Source: an uncultured Clostridia bacterium (GTDB lineage: Bacteria > Bacillota > Clostridia > Christensenellales > Borkfalkiaceae). From it: 64,000 nucleotides of DNA. Location of the stretch: positions 1 through 64,000 of the forward strand of contig CAJFQM010000010.1 in the NCBI GenBank assembly GCA_904419075.1, written 5' to 3'. A program made the position numbers and the translations under genes. The notes under the pieces are model-generated. The model saw only the letters and a list, made by a program, of their open reading frames with translations, was not told the origin of the DNA and did not search any database. Shown here in pieces: positions 15,810 to 23,909 of the stretch (the stretch's first letter is position 1; every line of letters starts with the position of its first letter).

Positions 15810-18741
15810 AACGTTCACGAAAAAGCTGACGGGATTATTTGCCACTATGTGTGCCGCATGTCTTATGTTCGGCTTTTCGTTTTCGGGAAACAGCCGTCCC
15901 GTTTCGGCAGAAACGGAAACTGACGACGAAAGCGAAAACGTCCTGTATAAGCAGGACTTTTCGGGGGAATTGGAAGGAGATCTTGCCGAGCACATGACCG
16001 TTTCTGACGGCGCGGCGACGATTACGGATGCGGATTTGTTTATGCTTCCCGTCACCGATTTTGCGGAATCGAACAATTACGTCGTGGAATTCGATTTGAA
16101 ACTTGACGGTTCTTCTTCGTTCTATCTGCACCTGGTGGGACTCAACGGAACGAATCCCGAAGCGCCCGATAATATCTACCTCGGAATAGAGGGGAACGGC
16201 GCATATATTTTGGTTTCGGATAATTCGGGAAACAGAGTTTATAACAATTCGACGATTGCTTCGGGCGGGATTGACGCGACGGCCGTCGATCTTTCGGGAT
16301 TCGCAAAGTTTCAGTTAGTACATTATGAAGGCTATCTCGAAGTGTGGGTAAACGGTACGCGGCGCTGTGTCACGCATTTGTCTAATTTCGGCAATAACAT
16401 GTATCAAACGCGCGCTCCTTTGAAAGAAGGCAAAATTACGGGCTTCGGCATCGACGTAGATAACGCAAACGCTTTCACGATTGACAATATTTCCATTTAC
16501 GAAGCAACTCCGTTCAATACGAGCGCAACATATACCAATGATTCCGAATCCGTATCCTCTTCCCGGACCTTTGACCTCTCGGCTCGGAATCTGTATCATG
16601 ACAATTTCAAAGTAGAGGGGACGTTCAGTCTTGCCGATACAGAAAAAACGGGCTATTATCCCACCATCAAATTATACGGCATGAATGCGTCGCTCCTTTC
16701 CACCAGCGGCAAAGAGTATTCTCTCAATATTCAATCCCGTGTGGATAACGCCGTTTTCAATCCCGAAATTTGCTGGCAGCCGGAAGGAGAAACGCAGTGG
16801 GGCAATCAGGCGGGCGAAGCCGTCACGTTTGAACAGGGAGACCGCATCGAGTACCGCGTGGAAGTATACGGGGACAATGTCGATTATTACCTCGGAGGAA
16901 ATCTCGCCATATCGACTACTTTTGAGGAAATGGGAATCGAGAAAGGCCATCTTCAATACATTACGATTATGAGCGGGAACGGCGGCGTCTATTGGACGGA
17001 TTTCTCCTATACGGGCTTTGAAAACGAAGCCGCCGCGGAAGTGTCTGCTTCGGATACGACTGTGATGGCGGGAAGCTCCGTTACCTTCAATGCGGACTTA
17101 TTCGGCTCGGCGGAAGGGGATTTTTCTTGGTATGTCAACGGCGAAAAACAGTCGGAAGAGAGCATGACGCTCGTTCTTTCCGATCTTGCCGCGGGAACTT
17201 ATACCGTACAGTATAAGAGCGATACGATTGCCAGTGAAGAAGTCGTCGTTACGGTCGTGGATAAGATGGTCACGATTTCTTCCGAAAAAACGGAAATTTA
17301 TCCCACCGAAGAAATTACCGTCACCGCTGTTTTGCAGGGTGATTTTGAAGGCGAAACGTTTGCCTGGTATCTGAACGGAGAAAAACAGGAGCAGACGGGA
17401 ACTTCTGCCACGTTTGCCGGTCTTGACGCGGGGACCTATACGGTACAGTATAAGAGCGAAAGCTCTGCGAGCAACGAATTTGTCTTTACCGTCCTCGAAA
17501 GCAAGTTGGAAGTGACGACGGAAAAGAACAGCTACGAAAACGGCGAGAAGGCAACGTTTACCGCGGAAATGACGGGACTTCCCGAAACGGAAGAAATATT
17601 CTGGTATGTAGACGGCGTGAAACAGGAAGGCGTTTCGGGAGAAACGTTTGAACTCGATATGGGCGCATATGCGACGGGCGATAAAGTAATCGTATATGCC
17701 GAAACTTCCTCGGGAGTCAGGAGCAACGAAGTTACGGTGAGCGTCTCCTTCGATGTCATGAAAGAAATTCAAGACAACGAATATTACAAGACGATATACG
17801 AGGACAAAATCGAGGAAGGCGGTACCTACGGCAATTTCAGCGTGGGAAAAGATGAAAACGGCGGACTGTATCTTTACAGCGCGGTCGAAAATGCGGGTAC
17901 TTCTTATGTGCTCAATGCAAAGATGCCTTCAAACGTCAATTATATGCTGGAATATGATCTGTATATCCCCGCCGATGTTTCTTCAACCTCCTATATCTAT
18001 CCCTGCCTTACGGGATTGAATTCCCAATATCCCGCAGGTCTGGTCGAACTTGCCTGGGAAGTGAATGCGGAAGGAGTTCGTCCTTACGTGAAAGATCAGA
18101 GCACAAACAAAGAATACCTGCATACCGATTACGGCTGTGGTCTGGATCTGACTTATGAAGGCGGCATTGCCAAAAAGGGCGATTGGAATAAAATTTCCGT
18201 CGCCGTTTCGGGAAAATATATCGCCATGTATATCAACGGGGAAATGGCTCTGTTTTTCCAGATGAACACAGCCACGGTACCCTCCGGCTGTTCCTTTAAT
18301 CTCTATCCCGACGGCGGAGCGGGCGTGGTTCCCGTCCGTATCAGAAACATTTCGTTCAGCGGCGTGGTGGAGCCCGCTCCCGATCTTGTAAGCGTCAATG
18401 TTTCCCTGTCCTCTGTCAACGTAAAAGCGGGAGAAACGGTAACGGCTACGGCGACGCTCAATCCCTTCAATGCGGAGGCGAATGAAATTGCCTGGTATGT
18501 AAACGGTGAAAAGATGGAAGGAAACGAACTTTCCTACACTTTCTCTTCCGATACCCCCGGGGAATATAAGATTTATTGCGAAATCGACGGTGTAAAGAGT
18601 GCGGAAAAAACGATTACGGTCACTGCCGCAGACGGAGGTGAGGACGACGAAGGCGGATGCGGTTCGGTTGCGGGACTCGGTGCGATTGCCGCGGCGACAG
18701 CCGTTGCGTTTATCGCCGTTCGGAAAAAGAAGAATAAGTAA
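15802..18741 (+). CDS. Cell-surface lectin/Ig-like repeat protein with GCGS C-terminal anchor
   Basis: A 979-residue secreted protein. A type I signal peptide (about 1-38, ending VSAET) is followed by concanavalin-like (LamG/DUF1080-type) beta-sandwiches at about 45-235, 236-410 and 655-865. Between and after them are four Ig-like modules (about 411-485, 487-565, 566-650, 866-945), each with a WYVNGEK-type motif. The tail has a linker with GGCGS, a hydrophobic Ala-rich segment and KKKNK, which looks like a C-terminal sorting or retention signal. No catalytic residues were recognised, so it is probably a glycan-binding surface protein of the fructan operon. The ATG at 15802 overlaps the OppF stop by 8 bp, with GGAGG at 15789-15793. 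Modules Ig1 and Ig2 share near-identical DNA around 17190-17220 and 17430-17460, showing recent duplication. Confidence 0.8.
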   Translation: MSKTFTKKLTGLFATMCAACLMFGFSFSGNSRPVSAETETDDESENVLYKQDFSGELEGDLAEHMTVSDGAATITDADLFMLPVTDFAESNNYVVEFDLKLDGSSSFYLHLVGLNGTNPEAPDNIYLGIEGNGAYILVSDNSGNRVYNNSTIASGGIDATAVDLSGFAKFQLVHYEGYLEVWVNGTRRCVTHLSNFGNNMYQTRAPLKEGKITGFGIDVDNANAFTIDNISIYEATPFNTSATYTNDSESVSSSRTFDLSARNLYHDNFKVEGTFSLADTEKTGYYPTIKLYGMNASLLSTSGKEYSLNIQSRVDNAVFNPEICWQPEGETQWGNQAGEAVTFEQGDRIEYRVEVYGDNVDYYLGGNLAISTTFEEMGIEKGHLQYITIMSGNGGVYWTDFSYTGFENEAAAEVSASDTTVMAGSSVTFNADLFGSAEGDFSWYVNGEKQSEESMTLVLSDLAAGTYTVQYKSDTIASEEVVVTVVDKMVTISSEKTEIYPTEEITVTAVLQGDFEGETFAWYLNGEKQEQTGTSATFAGLDAGTYTVQYKSESSASNEFVFTVLESKLEVTTEKNSYENGEKATFTAEMTGLPETEEIFWYVDGVKQEGVSGETFELDMGAYATGDKVIVYAETSSGVRSNEVTVSVSFDVMKEIQDNEYYKTIYEDKIEEGGTYGNFSVGKDENGGLYLYSAVENAGTSYVLNAKMPSNVNYMLEYDLYIPADVSSTSYIYPCLTGLNSQYPAGLVELAWEVNAEGVRPYVKDQSTNKEYLHTDYGCGLDLTYEGGIAKKGDWNKISVAVSGKYIAMYINGEMALFFQMNTATVPSGCSFNLYPDGGAGVVPVRIRNISFSGVVEPAPDLVSVNVSLSSVNVKAGETVTATATLNPFNAEANEIAWYVNGEKMEGNELSYTFSSDTPGEYKIYCEIDGVKSAEKTITVTAADGGEDDEGGCGSVAGLGAIAAATAVAFIAVRKKKNK

Positions 18742-18771
18742 TATAGCCATAACCTTTAAGTTCTAAAAAAC

Positions 18772-18808
18772 GACAGAGCCGCGCGCGTCGAAAGCGCGCG
18801 GCTCCGTC
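18772..18808 (+). promoter_or_regulatory. Strong intercistronic hairpin
   Basis: An 11-bp perfect GC-rich stem (18776-18786 with 18794-18804), extended by three more pairs after one mismatch. It has no T-run and ends a few bases before the RBS (GAGGAG at 18813-18818) of the next gene. It is more likely an mRNA stabilising or processing element, or a translation attenuator, than a full terminator. Confidence 0.55.
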
Positions 18809-18822
18809 TTACGAGGAGTGTT

Positions 18823-20769
18823 ATGAAAAAAATTGCTGCGGCGATAGCCGTAATTTTATGTCTGTTACAGGGAGTACCTTTTATGAGCGGCTGCAAAAAA
18901 GAAACAAACGAAGAAACGCCTTTCGATTATGCTTCGCTGTACCGTACGGAAAAAACGGAGGCTTACGACGAAGAAGCCCGAGCCACGTCGCGCGCTCGGT
19001 ATGGGTATACGAAATCGTCGGTACAGGGATATAACGACTGGTATTATCTGTACGGCAATAAAGATGCGTATTCGGAAATGTCGTTTGATTCCGTTTCGGG
19101 CGTTTGGCAGGGTGACGGAGCGGAAATGCAGGGGGAAGAAATGCGCCCCTCGGCTTCGGCGGCCGCCGTGCGCATGTTCGAGACGCAGCGCGGCGGAAAT
19201 GCCGTCGTATACGGGAATTACAAATGTGCCGATTCTTCTTCGGCTTCCGCTCATATCGCCGTATATGCGGGCGAAAAAATGCTTTACGAAGGAGATTTAC
19301 AGGCGGGAGACACCGTCGGCAAATATTTTGAAGTGTCCGTTTCCCTGAATACGGGCGACAAATTGTATTTCTGCGTAAGCGGGGAAAACAGCTGCGTTTT
19401 GTTTGACCCCGTAGTGACGTTTGAAGACGCGCAGAATGAATCGCTGTATCACCTGACGGCGCAGGGAAAACAATACGGCGATGTTTTTCCGTATTACGAC
19501 GAGGAAGAACATAAGCTGTATATGGGTTTTTTATGGTCGGATAATGCGGCTCTTGAAAATAATTATCACGATGCACTTGAAATTTCCGAAAATATGCTTA
19601 CATTTACAGACGTTCCCGAAGCGAATAATTACGACGTATGGCAGCATTATAAAGAAAAGTATCGCTTGAATTTTTTGTATGATGTCAATAGGTTTGTAGA
19701 TAAAAGTATTTATTCCTTCGGCGTGCGCGACAACATGCTGTATTTCGACGAGGAAAATCAGCGGTATCTCATGATTGCGGGCTGTTACTACCAATTCGAC
19801 GGCGCTGCCCAAACTTCCGATCTTGTCATCTATGCCTCCGACGACCCGCTTGCGTTGAGCTGGACGCAGCCGGGAAACGTGGTGGAAGCAGGGTATTCGC
19901 GCAATCTCCCCGAATGTCCTTCCTTAATGAAAATCGGGGATCGGTGGTATGCCTTCGTTTCCGTAGCTTATAATACGGCGCATCAGGTCGGCCCTTTGCA
20001 ATACTGGACGGGCGACGAAGGCGTCGATTGCATGGAAGTGGATTGGTCCGAGAAGGATTTTGCCTTCCTCGACGGCGAGGATTTGTGTGCCGCACGTCCG
20101 ACGCAGGTGGGCGACAAAGTATATATGTGGGGCTGGATTCCCTCGACCTATGACACGATGCCTTGGGCGCCTTGGGCCGGATACCTCAATCTCCCGCGCG
20201 AGATCGTACAGCGCGGAGACGGCTCTTTGGGAGGAAGGCTCGACCCGGGACTCTCCGCTCTTCTCAATTACGGCAATATCTATACTTTCGGGACGGGGAA
20301 TTATACTGTCGAGTCGGGAGCCGCTTCCGACGAAAGCGGCATGTTGAAGATGAACGGGAAAAATAATTACGTACGTTTAGGCGACGATGAATTTCACCGC
20401 ACATATACGACTTTCCGCGCCGACATGAGCCAAAGCGATAAAATCGCCTATGTCATGCGGCAGGATAACAGAGAATACCAGGTATGTATCGAGCGTGAAA
20501 ACGGTCAATTATATATGAAAGTACTTTCCCCCGATGACCCGTCTCACAAAGTAAACAGTACGATCGCACTTTCCTCCGACACAGATATTTTCGAGATAAA
20601 AATCGTCTGCGACGGAGAATTTATCGAGTTTTTCGTCAATGACGATACGGCGCTCACCGCGCATACGGCAATGACGGGAACTTCGCATACGGCATATTTG
20701 TATTCGGACGGCAACGCGACTTTTTCCGATATAAAGATAAGTAAACTTCGTCCGTATGGCGATATCTGA
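18823..20769 (+). CDS. GH32-like beta-propeller lipoprotein, variant active site
   Basis: A 648-residue lipoprotein (lipobox MSGC at about 21-24), built like the paralogue at 7628-9664: N-terminal beta domain, GH32-like propeller (about 205-480), C-terminal beta-sandwich. The acidic positions are Asp220 in YGDVFPYY, Asp303 in VRDNM and Glu364 in LPECPSL. The middle motif reads RDN instead of RDP and is preceded by an insertion (KEKYRLNFLYDVNRFV...). It could be an enzyme with altered specificity or a binding protein. It is the last gene of the operon: a hairpin precedes it and a terminator follows at 20795. A signal peptide and RBS GAGGAG support the ATG at 18823. Confidence 0.8.
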   Translation: MKKIAAAIAVILCLLQGVPFMSGCKKETNEETPFDYASLYRTEKTEAYDEEARATSRARYGYTKSSVQGYNDWYYLYGNKDAYSEMSFDSVSGVWQGDGAEMQGEEMRPSASAAAVRMFETQRGGNAVVYGNYKCADSSSASAHIAVYAGEKMLYEGDLQAGDTVGKYFEVSVSLNTGDKLYFCVSGENSCVLFDPVVTFEDAQNESLYHLTAQGKQYGDVFPYYDEEEHKLYMGFLWSDNAALENNYHDALEISENMLTFTDVPEANNYDVWQHYKEKYRLNFLYDVNRFVDKSIYSFGVRDNMLYFDEENQRYLMIAGCYYQFDGAAQTSDLVIYASDDPLALSWTQPGNVVEAGYSRNLPECPSLMKIGDRWYAFVSVAYNTAHQVGPLQYWTGDEGVDCMEVDWSEKDFAFLDGEDLCAARPTQVGDKVYMWGWIPSTYDTMPWAPWAGYLNLPREIVQRGDGSLGGRLDPGLSALLNYGNIYTFGTGNYTVESGAASDESGMLKMNGKNNYVRLGDDEFHRTYTTFRADMSQSDKIAYVMRQDNREYQVCIERENGQLYMKVLSPDDPSHKVNSTIALSSDTDIFEIKIVCDGEFIEFFVNDDTALTAHTAMTGTSHTAYLYSDGNATFSDIKISKLRPYGDI

Positions 20770-20794
20770 TTAAAAATAATTTTTCATTAAGGGG

Positions 20795-20839
20795 AAAAGT
20801 CCTCAAAGCGCGCCCGATGCCGTTTTCGAGGACTTTTTT
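20795..20839 (+). terminator. Terminator of the GH32/Opp operon
   Basis: AAAAGTCCTC at 20795-20804 pairs with GAGGACTTTT at 20828-20837 across a 23-nt loop, and the stem runs into TTTTTT. It ends the ~15-kb operon. Confidence 0.8.
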
Positions 20840-20860
20840 CTATGAATTTATAAAAAGGTA

Positions 20861-20889
20861 TTTACTTTTGCCTTTCGGCATGTTATAAT
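20861..20889 (+). promoter_or_regulatory. Promoter of the 236-residue unknown gene
   Basis: TTTACT at 20861-20866 and TATAAT at 20884-20889, 17 bp apart, with TGT before the -10 box (extended -10). Confidence 0.7.
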
Positions 20890-20924
20890 AAGACCGAAAT
20901 AAGGGATAAGGAGAGGAAGAGAAC

Positions 20925-21635
20925 GTGGCTGTTTTGGAGCAGAACGGGACGAAATTTGTTTTTTCGGTTTTGCCTCTGCGTCCGTTTTCCGACGGCTATT
21001 GGGCGAGAACGGAAATTTCCGTAAAGAACGAATATATACTTTATGACAATATCAGCGAAAGTATTTCCCGCGAGGAGTTGGAAAATTGGATATTTTCCAT
21101 GTCCCGTCTGCTTGCCGGCGCTTACGGAGGCGAATACAAAGTATCTTTCGAAAAGGCCGGAATGACCGTCGATTTAGGGCAGTATACGAGCCCCGGAAAG
21201 GAATTTTCCCGCGAAGAACGTCGGGCAAGCGATTGCACGATGGCCGTTCATCTTTTGATGCGTTCTTCTGACGGAATGCAGTTTTTGAGCGGCGTCTGTT
21301 CTTTTTTGTTTCACAGAAAAGAAATAGAGAAATTCGTTTCGGTGTTGAGAAAAGAATTTGACGAGGTTTTTTCCGAGCGCATCCGCGGCAAAGGACGTTA
21401 TCTGTTCGTCGGAGTCAGTCCCAAGGGATACAAAGGATGTAATTATTGGTATTTGGACAAATCGGGTACGGTTGCGGCCGGAGATTATGTATGGGTTCGC
21501 ATGGGGAGACACAATACCGAACAGGTCGTTTATGTGGACAGTGTCCGATATTATGACGAAGAGGATGCGCCGTATGATCCGAGAAGAGTCAAACAGGTTT
21601 TGAGAAAAGCTACCGAAGAGGAAGCATGGAAATAA
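20925..21635 (+). CDS. Two-domain protein of unknown function
   Basis: A 236-residue soluble protein with a GTG start at 20925 (RBS AAGGAGAGG). Residues 1-150 form an alpha/beta domain beginning FVFSVLPLRPFSDGYWARTEISV, which reminds me of WapI/DUF6304-type proteins. Residues 155-236 (YLFVGVSPKGYKGCNYWYLD, then GDYVWVRMG) resemble the small beta domains seen at the N-terminus of PSP1- or PriA-like proteins. Neither match is strong enough for a function. It has its own promoter and is followed at 12 bp by the darA promoter, so it is a single-gene unit. No signal peptide or membrane helix is visible. Confidence 0.75.
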   Translation: MAVLEQNGTKFVFSVLPLRPFSDGYWARTEISVKNEYILYDNISESISREELENWIFSMSRLLAGAYGGEYKVSFEKAGMTVDLGQYTSPGKEFSREERRASDCTMAVHLLMRSSDGMQFLSGVCSFLFHRKEIEKFVSVLRKEFDEVFSERIRGKGRYLFVGVSPKGYKGCNYWYLDKSGTVAAGDYVWVRMGRHNTEQVVYVDSVRYYDEEDAPYDPRRVKQVLRKATEEEAWK

Positions 21636-21647
21636 ATAATTTTTCCG

Positions 21648-21676
21648 TTGACTTTTGTTTACTTGTGTGTTATAAT
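21648..21676 (+). promoter_or_regulatory. darA promoter
   Basis: TTGACT at 21648-21653 and TATAAT at 21671-21676 with a 17-bp spacer and an extended -10 TGT. It sits 22 bp before the darA start, so the transcript leader is very short. Confidence 0.8.
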
Positions 21677-21697
21677 AAACTCCCAGGAGGAACGCTT

Positions 21698-22027
21698 ATG
21701 AAAATGATAACGGCGATTGTTAATAAAAAGGATGCAGGCTCCGTATGCGATGCACTTATGCAGGAAGGGTTCTTTTTTACTAAGATGGCTACTACGGGCG
21801 GATTTCTGAAAGCCGGAAACACAACTCTGTTGATAGGAACGGAGGACGAGAAAGTGAAAGCCGCAATAGAAATTATCAGGAAGAACTGCGCACAGAGAAT
21901 GCAAGTCGTCCCGACGATGCCTTCGGGCGGCGGCGGATATCCTGCTTTCAACTATTTCCCTACGGAAGTCTTGGTCGGAGGCGCGACGATTTTTGTGACG
22001 GATGTCGAGTATTACGAAAAGATGTAA
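21698..22027 (+). CDS. darA: PII-like cyclic-di-AMP receptor DarA/PstA
   Basis: At 109 residues this is the normal length of DarA (CdaR, PF06153). The core TTGGFLKAGNTTLLIG at about residues 33-48 is the family's ligand-binding signature, followed by EDEKVKAAIEIIRKNC and a glycine-rich B-loop region SGGGG. The protein is a cytoplasmic trimer that binds cyclic-di-AMP. The ATG at 21698 has AGGAGG seven bases upstream; a longer reading from 21626 would run through the gene's own promoter. In many Firmicutes darA lies near tmk or holB; here its neighbours are unrelated. A terminator follows at 22052. Confidence 0.95.
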   Translation: MKMITAIVNKKDAGSVCDALMQEGFFFTKMATTGGFLKAGNTTLLIGTEDEKVKAAIEIIRKNCAQRMQVVPTMPSGGGGYPAFNYFPTEVLVGGATIFVTDVEYYEKM

Positions 22028-22051
22028 CGATGACAAAGAAGAGAATAACGA

Positions 22052-22090
22052 AAGAATCCCACGGTTGAAATTGTGGGATTCTTATTTTTC
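22052..22090 (+). terminator. darA terminator
   Basis: An 11-bp perfect stem, 22052-22062 with 22073-22083, followed by ATTTTTC. Confidence 0.8.
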
Positions 22091-22203
22091 AGATAAAAGC
22101 TGAGTCCCGTTTCTTGTTTATCTTACGGTTTTCCGCCTTATGGATCTTGTTTCGGAAGAGAAAAGACGCCGTAATCCGTAAGGCGTGTGCTCGAAAAATA
22201 GAG

Positions 22204-22283
22204 CATAATCCCTCGATTATGATCGGAAAAAACAAGCAGATTCTGCCGAAGGAGTTGCAAAAATCGTTCAAAAGAGATATAAT
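22204..22283 (+). promoter_or_regulatory. Promoter and possible operator of the HExxH membrane protein gene
   Basis: TTGCAA at 22255-22260 and TATAAT at 22278-22283 with a 17-bp spacer. An inverted repeat CATAAT/ATTATG (22204-22209 and 22216-22221) lies about 34 bp upstream of the -35 box and could bind a regulator. The rest of the 22091-22349 interval holds only weak complementary segments and no riboswitch I recognise. Confidence 0.55.
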
Positions 22284-22349
22284 TGCAAAGGAAGGCTTTC
22301 GCGTCAAGAGAAAAAATATCAAAAACGAATGCGGAGAATTTGACAAACA

Positions 22350-23141
22350 ATGTTCAGGGAAATTTTAAGGGGTTTTATTTTTCAAAGCGTCGGGACGATA
22401 GGGGTTATTTTTCTGTTCGGTTGGTTGATTGCTCAGTGCAATAAGAGATTTTATGCAAATTTCGGCCGCCGCGCAAGGACCGTATGTTATGTTACGGGGT
22501 TTTTCGGAACGCCTGTTCACGAACTTTCGCATGCGCTGTTTTGCGTGCTGTTCGGACATAAAATTTTAGAAATCAAGTTGTTTTCTCTCAATTCTGCCGA
22601 CGGGACGCTCGGTTATGTGAATCATATTTACAATAGGAAAAATTTTTATCAGAGAATCGGAAATTTTTTTATCGGGGTCGCTCCCATTCTGGTGATTTCC
22701 GCGCTGCTTTATCTGATTTCCTGTTTCCTTCTGCCGCCTTTTACGTCGGAAATGAATGTTCTTTTTTCCGGAATCGCCGCAGAGAATGCCGCGGGGATAT
22801 TGAAGGCGGCCGTCTCGGCGATAGGAACGTTTTTTTCCCTTATCACGACTTGGGAATGGTGGGTGTTTTTAGCGGTCGGAATTTTTCTTTCTCTTCATAT
22901 GACTCTGAGCGGAGCGGATATAAAAAATGCGATAAGCGGCCTGATATTCGTACTGATTCTGTTGTTTGTTACGGATATTATTTTGGGGTGGATAGGGACG
23001 GAAGTCCTTGAAAAATTTACCTCTGCCGTTTTGAAGGGGGCGAGTTATCTTTTATGCTTTTTAATAATGGCGCTTTTAATATCGGCAATGGCGCTGATCG
23101 TATCCTGCTTTTATAAAATTATCTCGAAAAAACTCAGATGA
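22350..23141 (+). CDS. Polytopic membrane protein with HExxH metalloprotease-like motif
   Basis: A 263-residue protein with about six hydrophobic segments. GTPVHELSHALFCVLFG (about residues 54-70) contains HExxH inside or next to a membrane helix, as in M50-type intramembrane zinc proteases and their relatives. A third zinc ligand of the usual NPDG/LDG kind was not recognised. Strongly hydrophobic helices around 108-130, 165-190, 195-215 and 230-255 follow. The ATG at 22350 is only weakly supported by GGAG 14 bp upstream. It has its own promoter and terminator. Function unknown; an inactive relative of M50 proteases is possible. Confidence 0.7.
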   Translation: MFREILRGFIFQSVGTIGVIFLFGWLIAQCNKRFYANFGRRARTVCYVTGFFGTPVHELSHALFCVLFGHKILEIKLFSLNSADGTLGYVNHIYNRKNFYQRIGNFFIGVAPILVISALLYLISCFLLPPFTSEMNVLFSGIAAENAAGILKAAVSAIGTFFSLITTWEWWVFLAVGIFLSLHMTLSGADIKNAISGLIFVLILLFVTDIILGWIGTEVLEKFTSAVLKGASYLLCFLIMALLISAMALIVSCFYKIISKKLR

Positions 23142-23151
23142 ATCTGTTTTG

Positions 23152-23186
23152 AACGGCTTCCGAAATTTTTTCGGAAGCCGTTTTTA
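23152..23186 (+). terminator. Terminator after the HExxH membrane protein gene
   Basis: A 12-bp stem, 23152-23163 with 23171-23182, then TTTTTAT. Confidence 0.85.
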
Positions 23187-23233
23187 TATGTTGTATTCTC
23201 CGCGGAAAACCCGGCATTGACAGGATTATATAA

Positions 23234-23704
23234 AATCTTCGGTTCGCGAAGACCATTTGCTGTTTCGGCGAGGGAAACTCTTATGTGCCTGCTCCGGAAT
23301 TGCATAACCGTCTTATGAAAATGGGAATATATTCTCAATGCGAACGCGACTTACATCTGCACAATATACAGCTCTCTTCCTGTAACGAACGTGACCTTCT
23401 CGTGATTTTCAGCGTTTCGGGAGAAGCGAAAGATAGGGGCGAACTGGCGGCCGCCGCACGGAAAGGCGGCATGAAAATAATCGTCGTTACCAGTTACGAA
23501 AGATTTCCTCTGACCAGATATGCGGACATCGCCTTGGCTGCCGTACCTTGTGAACATCCCGTGGAAGCCGTCTCTTTGACGGGAAAGGTCGTTCAGATTT
23601 TTCTCGTCGATGTACTTTGCCCGGGAATTTATTGCAGCGACAGGACTTTGTATGATAAACGCATCGCGAAAAGCAACGCTTCCGCCATCGGAAAGTTGGT
23701 ATAA
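23234..23704 (+). pseudogene. Remnant of an RpiR-family regulator (SIS domain only)
   Basis: The open frame begins after a stop at 23231-23233 and encodes an SIS sugar-phosphate-binding domain: FGEGNSY as the phosphate loop, then LLVIFSVSGEAKD and IIVVTSYERFPLTRYADIAL, all typical of RpiR regulators. The N-terminal helix-turn-helix of about 80 residues is missing, and only about 45 bp separate this frame from the preceding terminator, so there is no room for it. The only possible start inside is a GTG at 23285 with no good RBS, which would remove part of the phosphate loop. I read it as a decayed gene. A free-standing SIS protein is the alternative. Confidence 0.65.
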
Positions 23705-23762
23705 AATCTTTTTTGGCTTTGAGTATGTCTGTCTTGAATACTTAGAAAAAATTTTTCATAAG

Positions 23763-23782
23763 TTAAATACATGGGTATTTAA
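23763..23782 (+). promoter_or_regulatory. Inverted repeat upstream of the broken concanavalin-like gene
   Basis: TTAAATAC, a 4-bp spacer and GTATTTAA form a perfect 8-bp-arm repeat, 45 bp upstream of the -35 box at 23828. The 23705-23909 interval is otherwise very AT-rich. It could be the site of the ArsR- or AraC-type regulator encoded nearby. Confidence 0.45.
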
Positions 23783-23827
23783 AAATTAAAATCGATTTAT
23801 ATTTTTAAAATTTTTTTCAAAAATATA

Positions 23828-23856
23828 TTGATAAAAGAGGTGTGCTGCTTTATAAT
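23828..23856 (+). promoter_or_regulatory. Promoter of the broken concanavalin-like gene
   Basis: TTGATA at 23828-23833 and TATAAT at 23851-23856, spacer 17 bp. Confidence 0.7.
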
Positions 23857-23909
23857 CAATCCAATTCGAAAAGAAAAAAATACTTGTTTCCGAATGAGGA
23901 GGACATTTG

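Noticed and set aside
17035..17800. Tandem repeats in the surface protein as a CRISPR-like or mobile repeat
   Set aside because: The repeats are in-frame Ig-like modules with diverged sequence, not short direct repeats with spacers.
22091..22349. Possible riboswitch or structured leader
   Set aside because: Only short complementary segments (CTTACGG with CCGTAAG) were found. No known riboswitch core was recognised, and the promoter lies downstream of most of it.
22114..22368. 84-residue open frame upstream of the HExxH membrane protein
   Set aside because: A good promoter (22255-22283) lies inside it and the frame overlaps the next gene; no RBS and a Lys/Arg-rich sequence without features.
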